Assembly: GCF_001460635.1 (NCBI RefSeq)
Contig: NZ_LN907858.1
Coordinates: 1,736,001-1,800,000 of the forward strand
Origin: Helicobacter typhlonius
GTDB taxonomy: Bacteria > Campylobacterota > Campylobacteria > Campylobacterales > Helicobacteraceae
Direction: 5' to 3'
Length of the DNA: 64,000 bases
Shown: positions 7,963 through 17,001 of the stretch, one piece after another
Layout: every line of letters begins with the position of its first letter
Numbering within the stretch: position 1 is the stretch's first letter
The notes under the pieces: model-generated
Told to the model about the DNA's origin: nothing
Databases searched by the model: none
The model's input: only the letters and a program-made list of their open reading frames with translations
Program-made: the position numbers and the translations under genes

Positions 7963-9048
7963 GTGATAAGCTTAAAAGGCATTCATAAAACTTACCCCAA
8001 TGGATTTGTTGCCCTTAAAAATATTGATTTGGAAGTATCAAAGGGCGATATAATGGGGATTATCGGCTATTCTGGTGCGGGGAAAAGCACACTTATACGC
8101 ATTATTAATCGCCTTGAAGAGCCTACAAGTGGAACATTATCTATTGATAGCGTAGATATGCTTACACTCAAAGAAAAAGAACTACAAAAACAAAGACAAA
8201 AGATAGGTATGATTTTTCAACATTTCAATCTTTTGAGTGCAAAAAATGTCTTTGATAATGTCGCTTTTGCTTTGCATATTGCCAAATGGGACAAAAAGGC
8301 TATAAAGCCGCGTGTTGATGAGCTTTTGGAGCTTGTGGGTTTAAGTGAGCGAGCCAACTTTTATCCGAGCCAATTAAGTGGTGGACAAAAACAGAGGGTA
8401 GCGATAGCAAGGGCATTAGCCAATCACCCTAAAGTGCTACTTTGTGATGAAGCTACAAGTGCACTTGATACAAAAACGACACAATCCATTCTCGCATTAT
8501 TGCGTGAGATACAACAAAAACTAGGTTTGAGCGTGGTGCTTATTACGCATCAAATTGAAGTTGTGCGCGAAATTTGTAACAAAATGTGCGTAATGAGTGA
8601 TGGTGAGATTGTAGAGAGGGGCAATGTGAGCGAGGTATTTGCTGCACCCAAACATCACATTACACGCGAACTCATTTCTTTTCTCCCTCAAGATGAAGAG
8701 CATATTATCTCGCATTTGGAGGATTTGCATAATGTGTATAGGGTAATTTTCACAGGTCCTTACGCGCAATCTCCGCTTGTGAGCCAAATGATACGCAAAT
8801 TCGATATTGATGTGAATATCTTAAGCGGACATATTGATGAGTTTGCTACGAGTAAAATCGGGCATTTGGTGCTTAAAATCGTTGCTTCAGATTCTAAAAA
8901 AGATGAGGCACTAGCGTGGCTTAAAGGGCAAGGAGTGAGTATTATAGATATAGAATCTAGCAAAGATTCTAAGCACACTTTAGAATCCATTCTCATAAAT
9001 ACACAAGATTCTGTATCTGTGGCGCAACAAGGAGGGGGCAATGCTTGA
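7963..9048 (+). CDS. metN: Methionine ABC transporter ATP-binding protein
   Basis: The ATPase of the MetNIQ D/L-methionine importer, at the cytoplasmic face of the inner membrane. Walker A is GYSGAGKST (residues 35-43), the signature is LSGGQKQRVA, and Walker B is VLLCDEATSALD. A C-terminal NIL domain (about 265-345) binds methionine and inhibits transport in this family. Length is 361 aa. The start is GTG with AAGGA upstream. The last residues are extended by a serine/aspartate-rich stretch encoded by repeated AGATTCT words. It overlaps metI by 8 bases. Confidence 0.94.
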   Translation: MISLKGIHKTYPNGFVALKNIDLEVSKGDIMGIIGYSGAGKSTLIRIINRLEEPTSGTLSIDSVDMLTLKEKELQKQRQKIGMIFQHFNLLSAKNVFDNVAFALHIAKWDKKAIKPRVDELLELVGLSERANFYPSQLSGGQKQRVAIARALANHPKVLLCDEATSALDTKTTQSILALLREIQQKLGLSVVLITHQIEVVREICNKMCVMSDGEIVERGNVSEVFAAPKHHITRELISFLPQDEEHIISHLEDLHNVYRVIFTGPYAQSPLVSQMIRKFDIDVNILSGHIDEFATSKIGHLVLKIVASDSKKDEALAWLKGQGVSIIDIESSKDSKHTLESILINTQDSVSVAQQGGGNA

Positions 9049-9751
9049 GTTTTTGGATTTATTCGAACGGCATTTTCTACTTTTTTTACGCGATATTTTT
9101 ACCAACCCAATCGCCTTTAGCCTCGCAAAAAGTGTGTGTGAAACTCTCTATATGGTGAGTTTTTCTGTATTTTTTGCTTGTGTGTTTGGGCTGCCTTTAG
9201 GCGTGTTTTTAAGCGCAATTAAACCTTCAGGCATTATGGCAAATCCTATGCTGTATAGAATCTTAGGCTCACTTGTGAATATCGTGCGTTCATTCCCTTT
9301 TATTGTGCTTATTTTCTTGCTTTTGCCTTTATCAAAAGCTCTCATTGGCACGAGTATTGGAAGCACAGCAGCGATTATCCCACTTGTAATTGCGGCTACG
9401 CCTTTTATTGCACGGCTTTTTGAGGGTGCATTTGATGAAGTAGATAAAGGACTCATCGAAGCTACAATAAGTATGGGTGCTAGTAAAATGCGCGTAGTTA
9501 TGATGATGATTAGCGAGAGTTTGCCCTCACTCACAAATGCTATTACCATTACGGCAGTAAGCCTAGTAGGATTTTCAGCTATGGCAGGGGTTGTAGGTGC
9601 TGGAGGTTTGGGGGATTTAGCCTACCGCATAGGTTTTCAGTCTTTTAAACCTGATATTCTTACCTATGCGGTGATATGTATTATCATTTTGGTGCAGTGT
9701 ATTCAGTCATCAGGCGATTTCATCGTCAAACGTTTGCGCGCACATCGTTAA
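9041..9751 (+). CDS. metI: Methionine ABC transporter permease
   Basis: A 236-aa inner-membrane permease with about five hydrophobic helices and the ABC permease EAA loop (GLIEATISMGASKMRVVMMMI). It partners with metN and the two downstream MetQ lipoproteins. The ATG lies inside the end of metN (ATGCTTGA overlap), so translation is coupled. The closest family is MetI; no truncation or oddity is seen. Confidence 0.94.
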   Translation: MLEFLDLFERHFLLFLRDIFTNPIAFSLAKSVCETLYMVSFSVFFACVFGLPLGVFLSAIKPSGIMANPMLYRILGSLVNIVRSFPFIVLIFLLLPLSKALIGTSIGSTAAIIPLVIAATPFIARLFEGAFDEVDKGLIEATISMGASKMRVVMMMISESLPSLTNAITITAVSLVGFSAMAGVVGAGGLGDLAYRIGFQSFKPDILTYAVICIIILVQCIQSSGDFIVKRLRAHR

Positions 9752-9771
9752 ATCTAATATAAAGGAGAAGT

Positions 9772-10611
9772 ATGAAAAAATTTGTTAAGTTAGCTCTTTT
9801 AGGGGGCTTGATTGTGGGCTTTGTAGCCTGTGGTGAAAGTGGTGATAGTGCCAAAAATACTACACAAACAGAAAGTAAAGCAGAGGTAAAAACACTCAAA
9901 GTTGGTGCTACACCTGTGCCTGCTGCGGAGATTTTGGAATTTATTAAACCACAAATGTTAGCAAAAGGCGTGGATATGCAGATTCAAGCTTTTACAGACT
10001 ATGTTGTGCCTAATGTGTCTTTAGCAGAGGGAAGCAGTGATACAAATATGTATCAGCATAAGCCATTTATGGATAAGACAAACGAGGAGAAGGGCTATAA
10101 GCTCGTGGCATTAGCACCTATTTATGTTGTGCCACTTGGATTTTACTCTCATAAAGTAAAACATATTGATGAGTTGCCAGAGGGTGCAAATATCGCAATT
10201 CCGGGTGATGCGTCAAATATGGCGAGGGCTTTTATATTGCTACACGATAATGGTGTGATTACACTTAAAGATTCACAAAATCTTAGTGCAACAGAAATGG
10301 ATATTATAGAAAATCCTAAAAAACTTATCTTTAAGCCTATTGAAGCAGCTTCTTTGCCTATGGTGCTTGATAGTGTTGATGGTGCAGTGATTAATGCAAA
10401 CTACGCACTTCAGGCAAATATGAGCATTAAAGAAGCACTTTTTCACGAAAATGATAAAAGTGCTTATGTAAATGTGCTTGTCGCGCGCGAAGACAATAAA
10501 GACGATGAGCGTATAGCCGTGCTTAAAGATGCGCTTTTGAGCGATGAAACAAGGGATTTTATCCTTGAAAAATATAAGGGTGAAATTATCCCTGCAAATA
10601 CAAAGGAGTAA
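9772..10611 (+). CDS. metQ: Methionine-binding lipoprotein MetQ, copy 1
   Basis: The substrate-binding protein for MetNI. It has a lipoprotein signal peptide ending GFVAC (Cys about residue 20), then the NlpA/MetQ fold (KTLKVGATPVPAAEIL, FTDYVVPN, PGDASNMARA). Length is 279 aa. AAAGGAG is upstream. It is followed after 3 bases by a second MetQ of similar sequence, so this is a tandem duplication that could widen substrate range (D-Met, L-Met, peptides). The -3 residue of the lipobox is Phe, which is unusual. Confidence 0.92.
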   Translation: MKKFVKLALLGGLIVGFVACGESGDSAKNTTQTESKAEVKTLKVGATPVPAAEILEFIKPQMLAKGVDMQIQAFTDYVVPNVSLAEGSSDTNMYQHKPFMDKTNEEKGYKLVALAPIYVVPLGFYSHKVKHIDELPEGANIAIPGDASNMARAFILLHDNGVITLKDSQNLSATEMDIIENPKKLIFKPIEAASLPMVLDSVDGAVINANYALQANMSIKEALFHENDKSAYVNVLVAREDNKDDERIAVLKDALLSDETRDFILEKYKGEIIPANTKE

Positions 10612-10614
10612 ATA

Positions 10615-11442
10615 ATGAAAAAACTAGCTGCATTATTATTAGTAGGATTGGCATTTGTTGGCTGCGGTGATGGAAAAAAAGATGGAGAATCCACCGCACA
10701 AGAACAAAATGTAGGGCAAGATTCAAAAGTTATTCTCAAGGTTGGTGCTACGCCTGTGCCTCACGCAGAGATTTTGGAAGTTATTAAGTCTGATTTGGAA
10801 AAAGAGGGCATTGACTTGCAAATCGTGCAATTCACGGATTATGTAACGCCAAATAGCGCACTTAATGATGGCTCACTTGATGCAAATTTTCATCAACATA
10901 AGCCTTTTTTGGATTCACTCAAAAGCGACAGAGGATACACACTAGAGCCGATTGCAAATATCCACATTGAGCCTATCGGGCTGTATGCAAGTAAGTTTAA
11001 AAATATTGATGAGTTGCCAAATGGCGCAGTTGTCGCTATTCCTAATGACCCAAGTAATGGTGGGAGGGCGCTTCTTTTGCTTGAAGCAGAGAATCTTATC
11101 AAATTAGCAGATTCTGCAAATCTTCAGGCTACCGAGCTTGATATTGTTGAGAATCCTAAGGAATTAAAGATTAAGCCTGTGGAAGCTGCACTTTTGCCAC
11201 GCACATTAGATGATGTTGATGCAGCTGTAATAAATGGTAATTATGCCTTACAAGCAGGTTTAAGCAGTGCTAATGCGCTTATTTTGGAAGGTGCGCAATC
11301 CCCTTATGCAAATATTCTAGTTGTGCAAAGCACAAGAGTGAATGATGAGAATCTCCAAAAGCTTAAAAAAGCTTTGCAAAGCCAAAAGGTAAAAGATTTT
11401 ATTCAGCAGCACTATCAAGGCGAGATTGTGCCTGTATTTTAA
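10615..11442 (+). CDS. metQ: Methionine-binding lipoprotein MetQ, copy 2
   Basis: Paralogue of the gene just upstream: 275 aa, lipoprotein signal with FVGC, and the same blocks (ILKVGATPVPHAEIL, FTDYVTPN, PNDPSNGGRA). The copies differ throughout, so this is an old duplication and not a recent repeat. AAGGAG lies in the end of copy 1. It is the last gene of the metNIQQ operon and is followed by a strong hairpin. Confidence 0.92.
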   Translation: MKKLAALLLVGLAFVGCGDGKKDGESTAQEQNVGQDSKVILKVGATPVPHAEILEVIKSDLEKEGIDLQIVQFTDYVTPNSALNDGSLDANFHQHKPFLDSLKSDRGYTLEPIANIHIEPIGLYASKFKNIDELPNGAVVAIPNDPSNGGRALLLLEAENLIKLADSANLQATELDIVENPKELKIKPVEAALLPRTLDDVDAAVINGNYALQAGLSSANALILEGAQSPYANILVVQSTRVNDENLQKLKKALQSQKVKDFIQQHYQGEIVPVF

Positions 11443-11451
11443 TATTCTTAA

Positions 11452-11487
11452 GAGATATAGAATCCTTAAAGCTAGATTCTATATCTC
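11452..11487. terminator. Bidirectional hairpin between metQ2 and peroxidase gene
   Basis: A perfect 13-bp inverted repeat: GAGATATAGAATC (11452-11464), a 10-base loop, then GATTCTATATCTC (11475-11487). It lies between two convergent genes, so it most likely terminates both transcripts, though the U-tract is poor on either side. The stem contains the genome-common AGATTCTA word in opposed orientation. Confidence 0.7.
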
Positions 11488-11528
11488 AAGGCTAACTACA
11501 CCTATTTTTTCTCTCGCATTTATGCACT

Positions 11529-12620
11529 TTATAAAGTCTTTAAAAATGCTTCTAAAGCTTCAATTTCATCACTTGTAAGGTTAAGTTTTTGTAAGAGTGG
11601 GTCAGTGTGAGGAAATGGCAAACTTTTAAGTGCCTTTGTGTTTTCTTGATTGTCTATATTTTTGGGTGGCTTAGGGTGAAACATACCTGCATTGTAGGCA
11701 TTAAGCACCCCTATTAAATGTGGGAATAATCCGTTGTGCATATAAGGAGCTGTCCTTGATACACCTCGCAAACTTGGAGTTTTAAATTTGCCAATATCAT
11801 CATTATTATGTGTTACTTCATATCTCCCTAAATCCTCATATTTACGCCCGATAAAATGTAATCCTAGATTATGATATGTCCCATCGCTAAAGCTTACTCC
11901 ATTGTGGCAATTCATACATCTACCTTTTGTACGAAAAAGATGTAACCCCCAAATCTCCTTGTCTTTAAGGGCATCTTTTTTACCATTTAAGAATCTATCA
12001 AATCGCGTGGGATTTAGCATAGTGGAGCGTTCATAGGTAGCTATGGCTTGTGCCATAAGCTCGGGAGTGATTTTCTCACTCCCAAAGGCTTCTTTAAATT
12101 TTTGCTTGTAAGCTTTAATCTTGGCAATTTTTTTAGCAGCAGATTGTGGATTGTAAGCCATTTCTTTAGGGTCAGATATGGGAAAAAGGGTTTGAGATTC
12201 TAAAGTGTCTGCTCTGCCGTCCCAAAATAGCTCCTTGCTAAAGGCACTCATCGTTATACTTGGAGCATTGCGCTTACCACTCTGACGATTATGTCCATAG
12301 CTTACCTTTCTACCATCGCCAAAGCCTAATTCTTTCTCGTGGCAAGAAGCACAGGCAATTTGATTAGAAACAGAAAGTTTAGGGTCATTAAAAAGCATTT
12401 CGCCAAGTTCTACCTTGGCTTTTGAGTAGGGATTAGAATCTGGATAGGGTGGGGTTTTAGGCAATGGAGCAAGTTCTTGCCATTTTACTCCCTCATCAAC
12501 AAAAGGCTTTTGCCATTGTGATGAGGGTTTGAGATACATTTGTCGCAAAGATTCTATATTTTTTGGCAGGGCATAGACATATGTTACCCACAGCATTAAA
12601 AGATAAATGCAGTATTTCAT
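11529..12620 (-). CDS. Di-haem cytochrome c peroxidase family protein
   Basis: A periplasmic c-type di-haem enzyme. It has a signal peptide (MKYCIYLLMLWVTYVYA) and two haem motifs (CASCH near residue 90 and CMNCH near residue 235), with the family blocks LGEMLFNDPKLS, FWDGRADTLE, FKTPSLRGVSRTAPYMHNG. Length is 363 aa. Such enzymes reduce hydrogen peroxide or, in the MauG/MbnH branch, oxidise other substrates. It sits 13 bases downstream of the TonB-receptor gene in one operon, which suggests an accessory role for that receptor's cargo rather than only peroxide defence. That link is inferred. Confidence 0.9.
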   Translation of the reverse strand: MKYCIYLLMLWVTYVYALPKNIESLRQMYLKPSSQWQKPFVDEGVKWQELAPLPKTPPYPDSNPYSKAKVELGEMLFNDPKLSVSNQIACASCHEKELGFGDGRKVSYGHNRQSGKRNAPSITMSAFSKELFWDGRADTLESQTLFPISDPKEMAYNPQSAAKKIAKIKAYKQKFKEAFGSEKITPELMAQAIATYERSTMLNPTRFDRFLNGKKDALKDKEIWGLHLFRTKGRCMNCHNGVSFSDGTYHNLGLHFIGRKYEDLGRYEVTHNNDDIGKFKTPSLRGVSRTAPYMHNGLFPHLIGVLNAYNAGMFHPKPPKNIDNQENTKALKSLPFPHTDPLLQKLNLTSDEIEALEAFLKTL

Positions 12621-12633
12621 ATTTGCTCCTTTA

Positions 12634-15288
12634 TTAATACTTGTATCCTACTTGCATCCAAAATTGTCGTCCTATTTCATATACGGGCACAGCGGTGCTA
12701 GTTGAATATATGAGAGTATTTAAGGAACTTGTTGTGGTCATATTTTGTGTATTAAGCATATTATACACATCAAGATTCATAAAGAATATATTGCCTTTAT
12801 AAACATTGACTTCAAAGCCTATACGCATGTCCCAAGTAAAAGCACCCTTAAAGTGCATTTTTCCATATTGATTACCACTAAAGCTAGGGTCTCTATCGGG
12901 GCTATTGTTAGGAATAAGCACCATTCTGTCATATCCTGCCCTGTATCTAAAAAAGTTATTCAATAGCCACTTAGTGCGTCCAATGCTAAAACTATGCGTA
13001 GTATTAAGACGCAGGGTGTATGGACGCGTGTAATTATCTGTGGGTCTATCGCGGTATTTTATAATCTGCCCATTATACATAATATCCGTATCATCATAAT
13101 AAGCTTCATCAGCAGCAAAAAGATTGTAAGTGCGTTTGGTATTTGTCAAATCAAATGCTAAAAAATAATAATGTTTAATATTGAATATATTAATAGGGGC
13201 AATATTGTTGAATGTAAGAGTGATAATATCGCTTTTTGAACTGCCGTCATTGGTATAAAAATTATAGCTGTTGCTATATCCGGGAAGTGCAGGGGCATTG
13301 CCACTTGATGCGCTTCTTTGTCTGCGCATTATCTCATCTTTACCATTACGATGAATATACTTAAGTGTGGTGGTAAAATGATGTATATTTTGGGAGATTC
13401 CTACCATTAGCTCATCATCATAAGGCACATTGAGTTGGCTAAATTTTGTGCCTTGAGTGCTTGTGTAAGCTGTGTTGAGTTGCCAATCACTAAGGACATT
13501 GTTGTTTAAGCTTCTTGTATATCTGTTTTGTTGTGAAAGTGTAGAATCATAAAGACGATAAGAGAAAAGATTGCGTCCATAGTAGCGATTTACCCCAAAT
13601 ATAAAGGTGCTTTTATAGGCATTATCCCAAGGCGCAGTATAATTCAGCGAGAATCGAGGCGCTAGGGTATGCTTATCCATATAATTATCACCATCAAGCC
13701 TAAGCCCAAAGCGCGTATTTACCTCCCCATATCCTTGCAAATCAAGCTTTACATCATCTTCAGCATAAATGCCATAGGAGAGGTTATGGAGATTTACTTT
13801 ACCACCATTGTATATTATGATGCCATTTATATATTGCCCTAGATATAAAACACCATTTCTTGAAAAAGGAGCGTTAGAGCAGGTATCCAAGCCAAAATTA
13901 TCTATTCCACAATTTGAAATGTTTTGAGTAAAGCCTTGCGGTGCACCATTGCTTGAGTATGTATTGCCTAATCTATGCTGACTCACATCTTGGTAGATTA
14001 GCTCCCCACCTACGCGGAGGGTATGTGCGGTTTTCCATAACTCTAATGACTCAAAAGTCATATCACTTTTATAGTTTAGAGTGTTTTGTAATTGATCTAT
14101 ATTTCCATATCCACCCTCATATACGTATCCTGTATTCGTATTTGTAGGGATTGTCCAATTCTTATCTCCTGCACTATAATACCACCAACGATAAAAATCT
14201 GAATCACTGCGCCTTGAATTTTGCAGTCGTGAATAGCCTAAGCTATTTGTCCATAGCCCTCCTTTTGTATCCAACAAAGTTTTAACCCCAGCTTGATAGC
14301 CGCCCATTTGTATAGTATTATAACTATCCCTTGCAAGATTATTGTAGTAGGTATTAAATTGTGGCATATAGCCCAAATTTGCTTCTAAAGTAAAGTTTTC
14401 TGTGGGATTGTAATGTGCCTTGATATAGTAATTATCGCTAATGCGCTTTTGTTCGCGCTTACTATTTAGCTCTGTGCCACCTACAAAACGACTCACATTA
14501 TAGCTATTAAGCGGAATATAACTTTGTATGGTTGAAAATGAGCCAATAAGCCCTAGATTCTTTGTTGCATATCCCTCTGCATTTGTCCTTATCAAATGCT
14601 TTATAAAATGGGGCTGATAATTTTCATCGCTTGAAGTGGCAAAGGCAGATTCCTCACTCTCTTGGATATGATATTGCGTGAGTTTATCACTTGTGTATTG
14701 ATAGCTAATGTTCCCGTGAAATGAATCATTGCGAGGTTTTCGGATATTTGCTTCTACTACGCCACCAGTAAATCTCCCATAGGCAGCAGAGACATTAGAA
14801 TCTTGCACAATGATGGATTCTAAGAGTGAGGTATCTATATTTATTCCTTGTGGGCGTGAGCTAGGCAGCCCGATTAAATTGTTTGAATCTGTCCCACCAA
14901 TAGTATTCAAATCATTATTCATATTAAATCCATCAAGCATAAAGTTGTTTTGATAAAAAAGCCCTCCGCTGATGCTAATATTTGCGGGGTCTATTTCTCC
15001 AGGAGTTGTGCTTTTTAGCTGTGCATTATCATATTGCACATTAGGAAGGATTCTAAGGATTGAAGTTATATCGCCATTGCCACTAGGATTAGATTCTAAA
15101 ATATTTTTTGAGAGAGAATTACTGCTTTGATAAGACTTTGTTTCATCTGTGGTAGTTATAATTGATGTGGGGAGTTCAACTTGTTTTGTCTGTTTATTTG
15201 TTTGTAAAAAGGTTGGAATCGTAAGACCATTGTCTGCATACATACTCACTTGAGCTATAAAAAGTATATTTATAGTATTTATTTTCAT
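12634..15288 (-). CDS. TonB-dependent outer-membrane receptor
   Basis: An 884-aa outer-membrane transporter. Signal peptide near residues 1-18; a TonB-box-like VELPTSIITT near 37; plug domain (NGDITSILRILPNVQYDNA ... NFMLDGFNMNNDL ... IIVQDSNVSAAYGRFTGGVVEA); beta-barrel to a final aromatic strand (FWMQVGYKY). It is larger than typical siderophore receptors. The plug has a GG(T/V)DSNN-type insert. It is upstream of the di-haem peroxidase in the same operon. A Fur-like 19-bp palindrome lies about 56 bases upstream. The cargo is not predictable; iron, haem or another metal chelate are options. Confidence 0.9.
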   Translation of the reverse strand: MKINTINILFIAQVSMYADNGLTIPTFLQTNKQTKQVELPTSIITTTDETKSYQSSNSLSKNILESNPSGNGDITSILRILPNVQYDNAQLKSTTPGEIDPANISISGGLFYQNNFMLDGFNMNNDLNTIGGTDSNNLIGLPSSRPQGINIDTSLLESIIVQDSNVSAAYGRFTGGVVEANIRKPRNDSFHGNISYQYTSDKLTQYHIQESEESAFATSSDENYQPHFIKHLIRTNAEGYATKNLGLIGSFSTIQSYIPLNSYNVSRFVGGTELNSKREQKRISDNYYIKAHYNPTENFTLEANLGYMPQFNTYYNNLARDSYNTIQMGGYQAGVKTLLDTKGGLWTNSLGYSRLQNSRRSDSDFYRWWYYSAGDKNWTIPTNTNTGYVYEGGYGNIDQLQNTLNYKSDMTFESLELWKTAHTLRVGGELIYQDVSQHRLGNTYSSNGAPQGFTQNISNCGIDNFGLDTCSNAPFSRNGVLYLGQYINGIIIYNGGKVNLHNLSYGIYAEDDVKLDLQGYGEVNTRFGLRLDGDNYMDKHTLAPRFSLNYTAPWDNAYKSTFIFGVNRYYGRNLFSYRLYDSTLSQQNRYTRSLNNNVLSDWQLNTAYTSTQGTKFSQLNVPYDDELMVGISQNIHHFTTTLKYIHRNGKDEIMRRQRSASSGNAPALPGYSNSYNFYTNDGSSKSDIITLTFNNIAPINIFNIKHYYFLAFDLTNTKRTYNLFAADEAYYDDTDIMYNGQIIKYRDRPTDNYTRPYTLRLNTTHSFSIGRTKWLLNNFFRYRAGYDRMVLIPNNSPDRDPSFSGNQYGKMHFKGAFTWDMRIGFEVNVYKGNIFFMNLDVYNMLNTQNMTTTSSLNTLIYSTSTAVPVYEIGRQFWMQVGYKY

Positions 15289-15343
15289 TACTTTTACCTT
15301 TATTAATAAAATATCGCATACTAATATATTATTCTTAAATATA

Positions 15344-15362
15344 AATAAAAATCATTCTTATT
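15344..15362. promoter_or_regulatory. Fur-like operator between TonB receptor and flavodoxin
   Basis: AATAAAAATCATTCTTATT is a 19-bp palindrome centred on C with 8 of 9 paired positions. The reverse complement matches 17 of 19 bases with a site upstream of the second TonB receptor (43094-43112). It lies in the divergent spacer of a receptor operon and a flavodoxin, both of which are often iron-repressed. It resembles the AATAATnATTATT-type Fur boxes of Helicobacter. The role is inferred. Confidence 0.6.
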
Positions 15363-15446
15363 TTATATAATAGAATCTTATTTTTTACTTTATTATTATC
15401 TTTCATAGTGTAAAGTCAAAAAATATATTTATAAAAGGAGTTCATA

Positions 15447-15944
15447 TTGAAAAAAATTGGTTTATTTTATGGAAGCGATGGTGGCACTACGCAAGAAGTT
15501 GCTCAAAAAATTGCTGATAAATTAGGCGATTGTCAAATATTTGATGTTGCTTCAAGTAAAGCTGATGATTTAAGTGCATTTGAGAATCTTATTTTTGCTA
15601 CACCTACTTATGGTTCAGGTGATTTACAAGATGATTGGGATAGTTTTCTTTCTAGTATTGATGAAGCTGCTTTTTCAGGTAAAACTATCGCTCTTGTAGG
15701 GCTTGGCGACCAAGAAATTTATAGCGAAACTTTTTGTAATGGTATTGCACATATTTATGAAAAAGTATCAAAACAAGGAAAAATTATTGGACAAACAAGC
15801 ACAGATGGCTACACTTTTGATGAGAGTTTGGCAGTTGTAAATGGAAAGTTTGTAGGCTTAGTCATTGATGAGGTTAATCAAGAAGATATGACAGATAGCA
15901 GAATTCAAGCGTGGGTAAAGACACTTAAAGGTGCTTTTGCTTAA
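15447..15944 (+). CDS. fldA: Flavodoxin
   Basis: A 165-aa soluble FMN electron carrier; in Helicobacter it accepts electrons from pyruvate:acceptor oxidoreductase. The N-terminal phosphate loop is GSDGGTTQEVA. The ATPTYGSGDLQDDWDSF and GLGDQEIYSETFCNG blocks match long-chain flavodoxins closely. The start is TTG, 6 bases after AAAAGGAG. It is divergent from the TonB-receptor operon across a Fur-like palindrome, consistent with iron-responsive control. It ends at a bidirectional hairpin. Confidence 0.94.
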   Translation: MKKIGLFYGSDGGTTQEVAQKIADKLGDCQIFDVASSKADDLSAFENLIFATPTYGSGDLQDDWDSFLSSIDEAAFSGKTIALVGLGDQEIYSETFCNGIAHIYEKVSKQGKIIGQTSTDGYTFDESLAVVNGKFVGLVIDEVNQEDMTDSRIQAWVKTLKGAFA

Positions 15945-15950
15945 TATTTA

Positions 15951-15986
15951 TTTATACCCTAGAGATTTTTGATTCTAGGGTATAAA
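15951..15986. terminator. Bidirectional hairpin between fldA and azlD
   Basis: Perfect 13-bp arms TTTATACCCTAGA (15951-15963) and TCTAGGGTATAAA (15974-15986) around a 10-base loop, between convergent genes. The right arm includes the azlD stop codon (15975-15977). It has the same stem and loop lengths as the hairpin at 11452-11487. A likely terminator in both directions. Confidence 0.7.
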
Positions 15987-16316
15987 ATCTAAAATTGCAT
16001 TTTGTATTAATATCATATAAGTGATAGTTCCACATACAATGCTTAAAACGGGAATCTTAAACACTATATGTATGTAGCTTACTACTAAGACAGCAATAAT
16101 TTCATTAAGTCCATATGGAGAGTGCTCTAAATCCATATCTTTAAGGCAATATATAATAAGCATTGCAATAATTGCACTTGGCAGCACTTTACCTAAAGAG
16201 ACAATGAATGTGGGTGTAGATTTAGCAAAGATAATAAAAGGCAAAAAGCAACTTAAGAGAGTATTAAGCGCAATAAGTGCAATAAGAAGGACCGAGTGCA
16301 AAATTTCAGGCGACAA
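15975..16316 (-). CDS. azlD: AzlD-type branched-chain amino acid exporter subunit
   Basis: A small (113-aa) membrane protein with four hydrophobic segments, matching the AzlD subunit of the AzlCD (YgaZH-type) branched-chain amino acid exporter. Its start lies inside the end of azlC (11-base overlap), as is usual for the pair. It depends on azlC for function. No motif beyond size, topology and pairing defines it. Confidence 0.85.
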   Translation of the reverse strand: MSPEILHSVLLIALIALNTLLSCFLPFIIFAKSTPTFIVSLGKVLPSAIIAMLIIYCLKDMDLEHSPYGLNEIIAVLVVSYIHIVFKIPVLSIVCGTITYMILIQNAILDFIP

Positions 16317-17001
16317 TGGGTTTTCTCCATAGGCTTAATATAACACAAATGCCCACAAGTGAGGGGATTAAAAATTGTTGTGCCCCAAAAATATATAAAC
16401 ATATTAAACTTATTATAATGCCAATGAGTGCAGGAATACGCATTGTTTTATTACGCCATTGTTCAATAAAAATCACAACAAAAATAGCACTCATCACAAA
16501 ATCAAGTCCATTAGAATCAAACTCAAGCTTTCCACCAAGTGCTGCTCCAAGAGTGCAGCCTATAACCCAATAGCTTTGATTGAGCGCAGCGATAAAAAAA
16601 TCAAACCATTGTTTATCTACTCCTGTTTTGGGAGACTTAAGATTAAGAAGTGCAAGGGTCTCATCAGTGAGGGAATAAATCATATAATAACGCTTTTTGC
16701 CCATACGTTTAAACCTCTCTAACATACTTATAGAGTAAAAAATTTGTCGTGCATTAATCATAGAAACAAGCACAAAGCTCTCCCATAAGCCAGCTCCACT
16801 TGCTATGAGCCCGACAGCAATAAATTGTGTCGTTCCCCCATAAATAGCCACTGCCATTATAGCTGCCCATATCGCACCATAACCTGTTTTTTGCAATAAG
16901 ATACCAAATACTGCACCCATAAAAATATAACCAAGCATAATAGGAATTGTATGTGGAAAAGCATCTTTAAGAGCAATAAATGCTTTTGAGCTCTGGCACA
17001 T
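16306..17001 (-). CDS. azlC: AzlC-type branched-chain amino acid exporter subunit
   Basis: The large subunit of the AzlCD inner-membrane exporter of branched-chain amino acids. Family blocks: FPHTIPIMLGYIFMGAVFGIL, AIYGGTTQFIAVGLIA, NARQIFYSISMLERFK, SLTDETLALL. I place the start at ATG 17001 (MCQSSKAF). A TTG at 17067 would add 22 polar residues but has no ribosome site; the internal ATG has only a modest purine run. There is no regulator next to it. It is convergent with flavodoxin. Confidence 0.88.
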   Translation of the reverse strand: MCQSSKAFIALKDAFPHTIPIMLGYIFMGAVFGILLQKTGYGAIWAAIMAVAIYGGTTQFIAVGLIASGAGLWESFVLVSMINARQIFYSISMLERFKRMGKKRYYMIYSLTDETLALLNLKSPKTGVDKQWFDFFIAALNQSYWVIGCTLGAALGGKLEFDSNGLDFVMSAIFVVIFIEQWRNKTMRIPALIGIIISLICLYIFGAQQFLIPSLVGICVILSLWRKPIVA

